From: Agromyces cavernae
GTDB lineage: Bacteria; Actinomycetota; Actinomycetes; Actinomycetales; Microbacteriaceae
Length of the DNA stretch: 64,000 nt
Reading direction: 5' to 3'
NCBI RefSeq assembly: GCF_021044935.1
Contig: NZ_JAJNMP010000001.1
Location: forward strand, 496,001 to 560,000
This document shows, one piece after another, positions 33,638 through 41,842 of the stretch. How positions within the stretch are numbered: position 1 is the stretch's first letter; each line of letters starts with the position of its first letter. The notes under the pieces were generated by a model, which was given only the letters and a program-made list of their open reading frames with translations, had not been told where the DNA came from and searched no databases. A program made the position numbers and the translations under genes.

Positions 33638-34398
33638 CCGGGGCGGCGGATGCTGCGGCCGCGCCGATTCCGTGGACGGTCGTGATCCCCGTGAAGGGAG
33701 CGCCTACGGCGAAGACGCGACTCGCCCCGGCCGTGGCCGACGACGCCCGGGCGATGCTCGCGAGGGCGTTCGCGCTCGACACCATCGCGGCCGCGCTCGC
33801 GGCACGCTCGGTCGCGCGGGTCATCGTGGTCGGCGACGATCCGGCGCTCGCGGGCGAGGCGGAGTTCCTCGCCGAGCCCGAGGAAGGGCCGCGCAGCCTC
33901 GTCCGCGCGATCGCGCACGGCATCGCCCACGCACGACATCCGCTGGTTGAGGAGGGCGCGCAGCGCCCGTCTCGAAACCCGGCTGAGGCGCGAGCTCCGG
34001 CGGGGTCTCGCGACGCTTCGCTCCTCGACCAGCAGCCGGGCATCGCGGTGCTGCTGGGCGACCTGCCCGCCCTTCGCCCCGAGGAGCTCGATGCTGCCCT
34101 CGACGCCGCGTCGCGGCATCCGCTCGCCTTCGTGCGCGACGCCGACGGAACGGGCACGACCCTCGCGACCGCCGCGCCGGCCGGTGCATCCGGAGCCGCC
34201 GCGTTCGAGCCGCACTTCGGCCCCGACTCCGCAGCGCGGCACCTCGCTGCGGGGTTCGTCGAGCTCGCGGCATCCGACCTCACCGGACTCACGCGCGACG
34301 TCGACACGGTCGACGCGCTCGAAGCCGTGCTGCACCATGGAGTCGGCGATCACACCGCCGAAGTCGTCGCGCACCTCGCCGATCGAAAGGGAACCTGA
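33634..34398 (+). CDS. cofC: 2-phospho-L-lactate (or related) guanylyltransferase with a translated repeat insertion
   Basis: 254 residues. CofC/FbiD activates a phosphorylated three-carbon acid with GTP for CofD. The N-terminus [19 protein letters not shown] is the nucleotidyltransferase P-loop-like motif, [11 protein letters not shown] follows, and [17 protein letters not shown] and [17 protein letters not shown] are the central family motifs. Between HARHPLV and QQPGIAV, about residues 103-133 are encoded by an inverted dispersed repeat and have no counterpart in normal CofC proteins. The reading frame is intact and the catalytic motifs are present, so it is probably functional. It overlaps its LLM neighbour upstream and fgd downstream. 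Confidence 0.9.
   Translation: MTGAADAAAAPIPWTVVIPVKGAPTAKTRLAPAVADDARAMLARAFALDTIAAALAARSVARVIVVGDDPALAGEAEFLAEPEEGPRSLVRAIAHGIAHARHPLVEEGAQRPSRNPAEARAPAGSRDASLLDQQPGIAVLLGDLPALRPEELDAALDAASRHPLAFVRDADGTGTTLATAAPAGASGAAAFEPHFGPDSAARHLAAGFVELAASDLTGLTRDVDTVDALEAVLHHGVGDHTAEVVAHLADRKGT
33942..34033 (+). repeat. Inverted dispersed repeat, type 2, inside cofC
   Basis: Left arm GCTGGTTGAGGAGGGCGCG with CGTCTCGAAACCC; right arm GGGGTCTCGCGACGCTTCG with CTCCTCGACCAGC. It is similar in layout to the type 1 repeats but with GGTTGAGGAG ends. The whole element is open in the cofC frame and encodes about 31 residues. Confidence 0.85.
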
Positions 34399-35420
34399 TG
34401 ACGCTCACCCTCGGATACAAGGCCTCGGCCGAGCAGTTCGCGCCGCGCGAGCTCGTCGAGATCGCGGTCGCCGCTGAGGCCAACGGCTTCGAGTCGGTGT
34501 TCACGAGCGACCACTTCCAGCCGTGGCGGCACGCGGGCGGCCACGCCCCGTTCTCGCTCGCGTGGATGGCGGCCGTGGGCGAGCGCACGTCGAGCATCAG
34601 GATCGGCACGAGCGTGATGACGCCGACGTTCCGGTACAACCCGGCGGTGCTCGCGCAGGCGTTCGCGTCGCTCGGCGTGCTCTACCCCGGGCGCATCATC
34701 GCCGGCTTCGGCACGGGCGAGGCGCTCAACGAGATCGCGACCGGATTCCGCGGCGCGGGCGAGCAGGACTGGCCCGAGTTCCGCGAGCGGTTCGCCAGGC
34801 TGCGCGAGTCGGTGCGGTTGATGCGCGAGCTGTGGAAGGACGAGCGCGTCAACTTCGAGGGCGAGTACTACTCGACGCATGACGCGTCGATCTACGACCG
34901 GCCGGATGCCCCGGTGCCGGTGTACATCGCAGCGGGCGGGCCGACCGTGGCGAGGTACGCCGGCCGCGCCGGCGACGGGTTCATCTGCACGTCGGGCAAG
35001 GGAGCCGAGCTCTACGTCGACCAGCTGATCCCTGCCGTGAAGGAGGGGCTCGCCGCGCGCGGCGACGACCGCTCGTTCGACGCGCTCGACCGCATGATCG
35101 AGATCAAGGTCTCGTACGACACCGACGCCACGGCAGCCCTCGAGAACACGCGATTCTGGTCGCCCCTGTCGCTCACCGCAGAGCAGAAGCACTCGATCAC
35201 CGACCCGGTCGAGATGGAAGCTGCCGCAGACGCCCTGCCCATCGAGCAGATCGCCAAGCGCTGGATCGTCGGCAGCGACCCCGACGAGGTCGTCGCGGGC
35301 GTCAAGCAGTACGTCGACTGGGGCTTCAACCACCTGGTGTTCCACGCGCCGGGGCACGACCAGTTGCGGTTCCAAGAGCTGTTCGCACGCGACCTCGCGC
35401 CCCGGCTGCGCGCGCTCTGA
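34398..35420 (+). CDS. fgd: F420-dependent glucose-6-phosphate dehydrogenase
   Basis: 340 residues, matching mycobacterial Fgd over its whole length as I know it: [86 protein letters not shown] and [18 protein letters not shown]. It oxidises glucose 6-phosphate and reduces F420 to F420H2 in the cytosol, supplying LLM and FDOR enzymes. The start overlaps the cofC stop by one base; AAAGGGA precedes it. A truncated copy of a terminator begins 8 bases after the stop. Confidence 0.96.
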   Translation: MTLTLGYKASAEQFAPRELVEIAVAAEANGFESVFTSDHFQPWRHAGGHAPFSLAWMAAVGERTSSIRIGTSVMTPTFRYNPAVLAQAFASLGVLYPGRIIAGFGTGEALNEIATGFRGAGEQDWPEFRERFARLRESVRLMRELWKDERVNFEGEYYSTHDASIYDRPDAPVPVYIAAGGPTVARYAGRAGDGFICTSGKGAELYVDQLIPAVKEGLAARGDDRSFDALDRMIEIKVSYDTDATAALENTRFWSPLSLTAEQKHSITDPVEMEAAADALPIEQIAKRWIVGSDPDEVVAGVKQYVDWGFNHLVFHAPGHDQLRFQELFARDLAPRLRAL

Positions 35421-35427
35421 AATCGAG

Positions 35428-35453
35428 GTGCAGGGCGGCCGGTCGGCGTCCCG
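35428..35453. repeat. 26-bp direct repeat, left copy (after fgd)
   Basis: GTGCAGGGCGGCCGGTCGGC and then GTCCCG, differing at one of 26 positions from the copy at 38432-38457 in the same orientation. Here it is only the left half of a hairpin; the pairing right arm is missing. The two copies flank a 3-kb block of lower-GC genes. Confidence 0.9.
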
Positions 35454-35496
35454 CGCAGGGCCAGGCGGATGGCACGGGGGTGGCTAGTGTCAGAAC

Positions 35497-35958
35497 ATGA
35501 GCAGAACGGATCGAGCGAGTCTTCTGATTCATTCCGATCAGGAGCGGGTGTTTTCTGCCCTCACCACTCCTGAGGCACTCGTGCAGTGGTTGCCACCGAA
35601 GGGTATGCGCGGTCAGTTCGAGCGGTTCGACATGCGCGATGGCGGCTCCTACCGGTTGGTACTGACGTATGACGATGGGTCGGGCGCGCCTGGTAAGACT
35701 TCATCCGACTCTGATGTGGGCGAGGTGCGGATAGCGCGAATCATTCCTGGGGAACGGGTTGTGCAGGAGGTCGAATTCGAGTCGGGCGATCCCGCGTTCC
35801 AGGGAACGATGCGAATGGAGTGGAGCCTGCACAGCGATAGCGAAGGGACAACGGTCGAGTTTGAGGCGCGAGAAGTGCCGGAGGGGATTCGCGCCCGCGA
35901 CCACGCCGAGGGTCTAACTTCCTCGTTGTCGAACCTCGCCGCCTATCTCGAACCCTAA
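35497..35958 (+). CDS. SRPBCC-domain protein
   Basis: 153 residues, one START-like SRPBCC domain: LLIHSDQERVFSALTTPEALVQWLPP, DMRDGGSYRLVLTYDDGSG, EVRIARIIPGERVVQEVEFESGDP and a C-terminal helix GLTSSLSNLAAYLE. The ligand is unknown. Base composition and codon use are visibly less GC-rich than in fgd or ggt. It is the first gene of the block between the 26-bp direct repeats. Confidence 0.85.
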   Translation: MSRTDRASLLIHSDQERVFSALTTPEALVQWLPPKGMRGQFERFDMRDGGSYRLVLTYDDGSGAPGKTSSDSDVGEVRIARIIPGERVVQEVEFESGDPAFQGTMRMEWSLHSDSEGTTVEFEAREVPEGIRARDHAEGLTSSLSNLAAYLEP

Positions 35959-35975
35959 GACGCACATCGGATCCT

Positions 35976-36365
35976 CTAAGAACCGACGTCGTCGAGTTCC
36001 CGCCGCAGATACTTCGGAGCCTGTACGCGCCACGCCTCCGTCACGAGCTCGGCAAGATGGTCCTCGTCGATGCCGGCCATGCGGAATGCAACCTTCGGCT
36101 CGCCCCACGTGGTCGTGGTGCGCAGGAACACCTCGGGAGCCATCTCGACAAGAGCGAGCGCATCGATGCGGTCGGCGACCTTCACCCCGATGACAAGCTC
36201 GGCCGCGATGATCTCGCGCATGTCTGCAGGGATGCTCGGCCAAGGATGGCACTCCCACGCGAACAGCTTGCCCCGAACGAACCAAGCGGCTCCGCCGGTC
36301 GTCGAGCGCTCCTCGCCACCGGGCAGCCCGAGCGCGGTGCGGCGTAAGTCATCGAGGGTGGCCAC
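35976..36365 (-). CDS. MmcQ/YjbR-family protein
   Basis: 129 residues with the CyaY-like/YjbR fold sequence LDDLRRTALGLPGGEERST, AAWFVRGKLFAWECHPWPS, EVFLRTTTTWGEPKVAFRMAGI and LAELVTEAWRVQAPKYLRREL. The role of this family is not established (some annotations say DNA binding). A close paralogue at 57693-58100 carries a stop codon in place of Trp 42 of this copy. It is convergent with the SRPBCC gene. Confidence 0.88.
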   Translation of the reverse strand: MATLDDLRRTALGLPGGEERSTTGGAAWFVRGKLFAWECHPWPSIPADMREIIAAELVIGVKVADRIDALALVEMAPEVFLRTTTTWGEPKVAFRMAGIDEDHLAELVTEAWRVQAPKYLRRELDDVGS

Positions 36366-36506
36366 CGATAGAGACTATGCCGCACTGCCGACAGGGAGAC
36401 GCGAGGGGTCAATTGACGGCCCTCATGTCGGTCGCTCCCCTGGGTACTGTTCAGCCCGGCCTCGGCCGCAACCATGTCGGAGCAAGTACGGGTTCTGCGC
36501 CTCAGA

Positions 36507-37031
36507 TCAGGATGCGGTGTGCTCCAGCTGTGGCAGCGAGCGTTGCGAGTCGAATCGACTGCCGGCTGCATCGGTCTCCAGCGCCGCGAAGACGTAGAGT
36601 GCGTAGCCGCCGAACGGGATGAGGGAGATCAGGTACCACCATCCTGAGCGGTTCGTGTCGTGGAGCCGGCGCACCGTGACCGCGATCGACGGCAGGAGCA
36701 GCGGCAGAGTGAACGCTGCCAGCCCGACGACCATGACCACGGTCGACGCCACAGTTGCTTCGAGCACCGTGGCGGCTGGGTCAGTCTGGTCCGCGCCCAC
36801 GATGACCGAGGCCATCACGGCGATCACGACGACCGTGAGGACGGCTCCGGCGATCGTGCCCACGATGTACTGGAACAGCATCGCCCACCAGAACTCGCTT
36901 CGGCTGGCACGTCCGGTGAACACGGCGTACTTGCGGAAGAACCTGCGCACCGATGCGCCGAACGACGCGCCGTAGAACGGGAGGTCGAGCGTGGCGGGTT
37001 CATGGGCGGGGGCGTCGTAGACCGTGTGCAT
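36507..37031 (-). CDS. DUF805 family membrane protein
   Basis: 174 residues. The hallmark of DUF805 is FFRKYAVFTGRASRSEFWWAMLFQ at about residues 32-55 and VRRLHDTNRSGWWYLISLIPFGG near 120, with about four transmembrane segments. The function is unknown. The ATG at 37031 is preceded by GGAG; an in-frame ATG 33 bases upstream would add 11 residues without family support. Confidence 0.87.
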   Translation of the reverse strand: MHTVYDAPAHEPATLDLPFYGASFGASVRRFFRKYAVFTGRASRSEFWWAMLFQYIVGTIAGAVLTVVVIAVMASVIVGADQTDPAATVLEATVASTVVMVVGLAAFTLPLLLPSIAVTVRRLHDTNRSGWWYLISLIPFGGYALYVFAALETDAAGSRFDSQRSLPQLEHTAS

Positions 37032-37343
37032 CGGACTCCAGGCGATCAGGGCGGGCCGCGGCATCGTCGGGGTGTCGTGCAGATCGGCAGCCGAAGTCTA
37101 TCTACGACACGCCGCGCACCATAGCCGATATTGCCGCCGCACCGCTGATGTTGGCGGCCCGTGAGCATACGCCAAGCGGGTCTCGATACGGCGCAGTGAC
37201 GAGTCCAGAGTAGCTTCGCAGGCGATGCGGCTCGGTGGAGCGGAGCCACGGGACCGCGCCACTACCGTGAGACACGTTCGGGGTTCCCAAATCGTTGCGA
37301 TCAAGTGGAGATGAGGGCGCCCCACGACGATATGGTCGGACGC
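37032..37343. other. Gene-free stretch within the lower-GC block
   Basis: No convincing coding region on either strand. GGTCTCGATACGG at 37179-37191 looks like the decayed half of a type 1 dispersed repeat. The rest should contain the divergent promoters of the DUF805 gene and the small membrane protein gene, but I cannot place them. Confidence 0.5.
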
Positions 37344-37724
37344 ATGACCGTCCCCGCCGCAACGGAGCAGCCGGCAGTTGCGAATCGTTCTCGTCGTATC
37401 AGCCGCGGGGCCATTCTCATCGTGGGTGTCATCGTGGTCCCAGTTGCGCTAACCGTTTTGCTGAACAGCTATGGTGCGCTCACCGTAGACGGTGCGCTCC
37501 GAATGGCTTTTGCCACCGTGGCCGGTCAGACGATCGCCATCCTCAGCGCGATCACCGCGGTCGTTCTCACGGTCAGGCGAGGATACAGACCCCTGCCGAT
37601 CGCGGCGTTCGTCCTGATTGCGGCAGCTGTCACGCTCTTCGCGATTTCGGCTATGTCCAGCGCGGGCGACCTCCTTCTCACGCGTCTCGACATCATCGCG
37701 GAGGTCGACAAGCTCAACCGCTAG
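37344..37724 (+). CDS. Hypothetical small membrane protein
   Basis: 126 residues with four likely hydrophobic segments (RGAILIVGVIVVPVALTVLL, MAFATVAGQTIAILSAITAV, LPIAAFVLIAAAVTLFAI and a weaker fourth). No family is recognised. An alternative ATG at 37332 would add four residues. Base composition is lower in GC than the core genes, in line with its position inside the direct-repeat-flanked block. Confidence 0.62.
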   Translation: MTVPAATEQPAVANRSRRISRGAILIVGVIVVPVALTVLLNSYGALTVDGALRMAFATVAGQTIAILSAITAVVLTVRRGYRPLPIAAFVLIAAAVTLFAISAMSSAGDLLLTRLDIIAEVDKLNR

Positions 37725-37898
37725 AAGGGCGGAATCCGTCTCCGGAATGACTCGAGCGAGGTCGGCTTCGGAGGGGAGCGCGGCCTTGGTTACTGCGAGC
37801 CACCGCTCGGTTGCGCACCGACCCCCTCTGTCGCGGCCAGCTGCGCCTCGACGCTTTGACAGAATGGGTCTCGGCACGTTGTGACGTAGGAGGCAGGC

Positions 37899-38267
37899 AT
37901 GGACAGCGAGCGCGTCTTCCGGCTGAAGTTCGCGGGCATCTATCCGCTCTACGTCGAGAAAGTCGAGCGCAAGGAGCACACACGCGCCGAGCTCGACGAG
38001 GTCCTCACGTGGCTCACCGGCTACGACGACGCGGGGCTCGAGAAGGCCATCACCGACGATGTCGACCTCCGGACGTTCTTTGCCGAGGCTCCCGGCATGA
38101 ACCCGAACGCGTCACTCATCACGGGCGTCATCTGCGGAATGCGCGTCGAGCACATCGAGGACCCGCTCATGCAGCAGATCCGCTGGATGGACAAGCTCGT
38201 CGACGAGGTCGCGCGGGGCAAGAGGATGACGTCGATCCTGCGCACACCGGCGACCGCGAAGACCTGA
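37899..38267 (+). CDS. DUF2200 family protein
   Basis: 122 residues. The family pattern is clear: VFRLKFAGIYPLYVEKVERK, VLTWLTGYDDAGLEKAI, TFFAEAPGMNPNASLITGVICG and RVEHIEDPLMQQIRWMDKLVDEVARGK. The function is unknown; it is a small cytosolic protein scattered through many phyla and often seen in accessory regions. It is the last gene of the block between the direct repeats. Confidence 0.9.
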   Translation: MDSERVFRLKFAGIYPLYVEKVERKEHTRAELDEVLTWLTGYDDAGLEKAITDDVDLRTFFAEAPGMNPNASLITGVICGMRVEHIEDPLMQQIRWMDKLVDEVARGKRMTSILRTPATAKT

Positions 38268-38431
38268 CCGGGCTCAGCCCGCGAGCTGCGCCCTTGCGCA
38301 TGGAGATCGGTCATCGGACATCGATAACCTGCGGCCAAACACTTCAAGGGATCCCCAACCATCCACATCCTCGCCGAGACTCCGCGACCAGTTCCGCGTT
38401 CGTGAACGCTTCGCGCGCACAGAGGTCGAGC

Positions 38432-38457
38432 GTGCAGGGCGGCCGATCGGCGTCCCG
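38432..38457. repeat. 26-bp direct repeat, right copy
   Basis: GTGCAGGGCGGCCGATCGGC then GTCCCG; 25 of 26 positions agree with the copy after fgd (35428-35453). This copy continues into a complete hairpin. Confidence 0.9.
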
Positions 38458-38475
38458 ACCGACCCGCCGCCCTGC
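38434..38475. terminator. Intact stem-loop terminator at the right end of the block
   Basis: GCAGGGCGGC at 38434-38443 pairs exactly with GCCGCCCTGC at 38466-38475, with a smaller stem inside. Its left half is duplicated right after fgd, which suggests that this was the fgd terminator before the block was inserted. It now lies between the convergent DUF2200 and ggt genes. Confidence 0.65.
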
Positions 38476-38538
38476 TGATCGCTGAGCACCGCTCTGGGCG
38501 AAGCGAGCCGGATCGGGGCGCAGCGAGCCTGGATACGG

Positions 38539-40368
38539 TCAGGGTGCCGGGTCGAGCACCAGGCCGGTGCCACCGCCCCGTCGCACGGGTTCCGCCACGG
38601 CGGTCATGAGCCCGTCGGCATCGACCTCGATGGCGGCCACCGCACCGATCTCGGCCGCCGTCGAGAACTGGTGACCGTACGGGGTCAGCTGGGCCTCGAA
38701 GGCGTCGCGGAACGCCTGCTCGGCTGAGACGGCCGCCGTGTTCCGCTGCGACGCGCGGGGCGCCGCCACCGCCTCGGGCAGGGTCATCCCAAGGTCGATC
38801 CGGTTCATCAGCACCTGCGTGACGGTCGTGATGATCATCGATCCGCCGGGCGAGCCGACCACGAACCGCACGTCGCCGCCATCGAGCACGATCGTGGGCG
38901 ACATCGACGACCGCGGGCGCTTGCCGGGCTCGACGAGGTTCGGATCGTTCTCCCTGATCGGTGCGAAGTTGAAGTCAGTCAACTCGTTGTTCAGCAGGAA
39001 CCCGCGACCCGGCACCGTCATGCCGGAGCCGCCGGTCTGCTCGATCGTGAGCGTGTACGCGACCGCGTTGCCCCACTGGTCGACCACCGAGAGGTGGGTG
39101 GTCGAGATGTTCTCGGTGTCGGCCTGCTCCTCGAGCGCCGCCACGTCGCAGCCGGCCGCGTCGAGCGGTGCGGGCGCGACGGGCTTGACCGATGCGGCAT
39201 CGGGGTCGATCACGCAGGCGCGCGCGTCGGCGAAGTCCTGGCTGAGCAGGGTGTCGGTCGGCACGTCGACGAAGGCCGGGTCGCCGACGTAGGCGTTGCG
39301 ATCGGCGAACGCGTGCGCGGTGGCCTCAAGGTAGAGGTGCAGGCTCTGAGCGGTGTCGCTGCCCGCGAGGTCGTAGTTCTCGAGGATGTTCAGCGACTCG
39401 CCGACGGTCGTGCCGCCGGACGACGACGGTGCCATGCCGTAGACGTCGAGCCCGCGGTACTCCACGTGCGTCGGATCCTGCTCGAGCACGGTGTAGTCGG
39501 CGAGGTCGCCGGCCGTCAAGAACCCCGGGAACGCGGGAAGGGTGGCCGCCGGATCGGTCTGCGGGTCCTGCGCGATGGCGGCGATCTCGTCGGCGATCGC
39601 GCCCTCGTAGAACGCGTCGGTGCCGCGCAGCGCGATCTCACGCAGCGTCTTCGCCAGGTCGGGGTTCGTGAACGTCGAGCCCACGACGGGCGGAGCGCCG
39701 TTCGGGAGGAACAGGTCGGCCGTGGCGGGGAACGCCGCGAACCGGGCCTGGTTGGCGGCAGTCTGCTGGGCGAAGGTGGAGTCGACCCTGAACCCGCGCG
39801 TCGCGAGCAGGATCGACGGCTTCAGCATCTCCTTCAGCGACTCGGTGCCGAACCGGTCGAGCGCGGCCTCCCACGTCGCGACGGTGCCCGGCACCCCGAC
39901 CGAGAGGCCCGACGAGACGGCGTCGGCGAACGGGTAGGGCGCACCGGTGGCCGGGTTGATGAACGCGTCGGTCGGCATGGCGGAGGGCGCCGTCTCGCGC
40001 CCGTCGATCGTGGTGACCTCGCCGGTGGCGGCGTCGAAGTACACGAAGTACCCGCCGCCGCCGATGCCCGCACTGTAGGGCTCGGTGACGCCGAGCGCCG
40101 CAGCCGTGGCGACGGCGGCGTCGGCCGCGTTGCCGCCCTTGCGCAGCACCTCGAGGCCGACCGCGCTCGCTTCGGCGTCGACGGATGACACGGCGCCGCC
40201 GTGCCCGGTCGAGGTCGACGGTGCCGGCGGCGCGGGACGCCCCGCTGCAGATGCCGGCGCGCCGACGGCGACGGCGCCGACGGCCAACGCGGCACCGAGT
40301 GCGAGACTCAGACCGCGGAACGCGGAACGACGGCCGCGAGACGCGGTGCGATGAGTGACGTGGACCAT
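38539..40368 (-). CDS. ggt: Secreted gamma-glutamyltransferase
   Basis: 609 residues. The signal peptide runs to about residue 42 (VGAVAVGAPASAAG). The large-subunit part has AVSSVDAEASAVGLEVLRKGGNAADAAVA, and YSAGIGGGGYFVYFD. Autocatalytic cleavage should occur before the nucleophile Thr in ISTTHLSVVDQWGNAVAYT near residue 421, followed by GSGMTVPGRGFLLNNELTDF and RPRSSMSPTIVL, all typical. The enzyme cleaves gamma-glutamyl bonds of glutathione-like or poly-gamma-glutamate compounds outside the cell. GGGGGG precedes the ATG. Confidence 0.94.
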   Translation of the reverse strand: MVHVTHRTASRGRRSAFRGLSLALGAALAVGAVAVGAPASAAGRPAPPAPSTSTGHGGAVSSVDAEASAVGLEVLRKGGNAADAAVATAAALGVTEPYSAGIGGGGYFVYFDAATGEVTTIDGRETAPSAMPTDAFINPATGAPYPFADAVSSGLSVGVPGTVATWEAALDRFGTESLKEMLKPSILLATRGFRVDSTFAQQTAANQARFAAFPATADLFLPNGAPPVVGSTFTNPDLAKTLREIALRGTDAFYEGAIADEIAAIAQDPQTDPAATLPAFPGFLTAGDLADYTVLEQDPTHVEYRGLDVYGMAPSSSGGTTVGESLNILENYDLAGSDTAQSLHLYLEATAHAFADRNAYVGDPAFVDVPTDTLLSQDFADARACVIDPDAASVKPVAPAPLDAAGCDVAALEEQADTENISTTHLSVVDQWGNAVAYTLTIEQTGGSGMTVPGRGFLLNNELTDFNFAPIRENDPNLVEPGKRPRSSMSPTIVLDGGDVRFVVGSPGGSMIITTVTQVLMNRIDLGMTLPEAVAAPRASQRNTAAVSAEQAFRDAFEAQLTPYGHQFSTAAEIGAVAAIEVDADGLMTAVAEPVRRGGGTGLVLDPAP

Positions 40369-40522
40369 GAGAACCCCCCGAACTGGGTACAACGGCGACG
40401 ATGCCCCTCACCGTAGCCCGCGTCCGCGCCGAGGGCAATGGTCACGTGTCGAGACCGGCCCCGATCCTGAGTGTTCGCCGCCGATCGATACGGATGTCCC
40501 GGCGGCGGCGTAGCCTGAACGC

Positions 40523-41842
40523 ATGCCCGCCCACCACGGCTCCGGGGCGTCTCGGCGGCTGAGCCGCTGGATCCCCGCCATCGCCGCGCCGATCGCGATC
40601 GGCGTCGCCGTCGTGGTCGTGCCGATGCAGGCGAATGCCGCCGTCGACCTGCCCGATCTCACCCCTGCCGAGCTCGTCGAGTTCGCGGCGGCGAGCGAGG
40701 TCGACGCCCTGTCGGGCACCATCGAGCAGACCTCCGAGCTCGGGCTCCCCGACCTGTCGGGCCTCACCGGCACGATGGGCGGCGGTGCCGGCGGCAGCGA
40801 CGGGTTCGGCTCCGACGGCGGCCCCGGTGGCCGGGGCGACGCGAGCGGTGACGGGTCAGCCGGTGACGCGGCATCCGCCACCGATCTCGACGACCTCGTC
40901 TCGCTCATCACCGGCACGCACACCGCTCGCGTGTACATCGACGGCTCGAATGCGAGACTGCAGGTGCTCGACGACCTCGCCGAACGCAACGTCTACCTCA
41001 CCGACGAGGGCGCATGGATCTACGACTCCCGCGAGCAGGCGGCCACGCACTTCACGGTCGACCGTGCCGCACTCGACGCGCTGAAGGCCGAGGCCTCGGC
41101 GCAGGCCGAAGCCCACGCCGACGAGGCGCGCAAGCGGCTCGAGGCCGAACTCGGAACCCCGCTGCCGACCCCCGACGAGGTGCTCGACCAGGCGCTCGCG
41201 AAGCTCGATGAGACGACCGAGGTGAGCGTCGGCACCGACGCCCGCGTCGCGGGTCGCGAGGTGTACGAACTCGTGCTCGAACCGCGCGACGCCGACACCC
41301 TCGTCGGCGAGATCACGGTGGCGATCGACGGCGAGACGGGCGTCGCGCTCGCCGCGTCGGTGACGGCGCGCGGGGCGAGCGAGCCCGCGTTCAGCGTCGC
41401 GTTCACCGAGGTCTCCTTCGAAGCGCCCGATGCGTCGGTGTTCGCGTTCACGCCCCCTGAGGGCACCGCCGTGACCGAGCACGAGGTGCCGATCCCGACG
41501 CTCGCCGAGCTCGAGCAGATGAAGGCCGAGCACGCTGCGGGCACCGGCGAGCCCAGCGATCGGATGTCCCGGCCCGAAGTCATCGGCGAGGGCTGGTCGA
41601 CCGTCGTCGTGCTCCCGACGGCCGTGACCGGTGCCGGTGCGGCGCAGGGCCTCGGCCCCGACGCATCCCTTCGACAGGCTCAGGACGGCGCCGCGCTGCT
41701 CGGCACGCTCACCCAGCCGGTCGACGGCGGGCGCATCCTGCAGACCTCGCTCGTGACCGTGCTCGTCACCGACGACGGGCGCGTGCTCGTCGGAGCCGTC
41801 ACCGCAGAACGACTGCTCGACGCCGCGGCGAGCGGGCGTTGA
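40523..41842 (+). CDS. LolA-like secreted/membrane-anchored protein with a translated repeat
   Basis: 439 residues. A hydrophobic segment (IPAIAAPIAIGVAVVVVPM, about 17-35) serves as signal or anchor. A LolA/LppX-like beta-domain extends over about residues 40-330, interrupted near 75-115 by a Gly/Ser/Asp-rich loop. Such proteins bind lipids and in actinobacteria commonly precede an ABC exporter, as here. Residues 381-390 (ASLRQAQDGA) are encoded by a 30-bp dispersed repeat that is also found, in the same frame, in cofD. The downstream ABC ATPase gene overlaps by 4 bases. Confidence 0.78.
   Translation: MPAHHGSGASRRLSRWIPAIAAPIAIGVAVVVVPMQANAAVDLPDLTPAELVEFAAASEVDALSGTIEQTSELGLPDLSGLTGTMGGGAGGSDGFGSDGGPGGRGDASGDGSAGDAASATDLDDLVSLITGTHTARVYIDGSNARLQVLDDLAERNVYLTDEGAWIYDSREQAATHFTVDRAALDALKAEASAQAEAHADEARKRLEAELGTPLPTPDEVLDQALAKLDETTEVSVGTDARVAGREVYELVLEPRDADTLVGEITVAIDGETGVALAASVTARGASEPAFSVAFTEVSFEAPDASVFAFTPPEGTAVTEHEVPIPTLAELEQMKAEHAAGTGEPSDRMSRPEVIGEGWSTVVVLPTAVTGAGAAQGLGPDASLRQAQDGAALLGTLTQPVDGGRILQTSLVTVLVTDDGRVLVGAVTAERLLDAAASGR
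41663..41692 (+). repeat. 30-bp dispersed repeat (TTCGACRGGCTCAGGAC type), copy in the LolA-like gene
   Basis: GCATCCCTTCGACAGGCTCA then GGACGGCGCC; 27 of 30 positions match the minus-strand copy in cofD at 48543-48572, and both are read in the same frame (Ala-Ser-x-Arg-x-Ala-Gln-Asp-x-Ala). Confidence 0.85.

Noticed and set aside
37032-37343. Possible small genes in the gap after the DUF805 gene.
   Set aside because: The short open frames there lack ribosome binding sites, have no recognisable motif and overlap a decayed repeat half.
35428-38457. The direct-repeat-flanked block called as an integrative element with att sites.
   Set aside because: No integrase, transposase or tRNA gene is present, and the repeat matches part of a terminator; I report it as a probable insertion but not as a defined mobile element.
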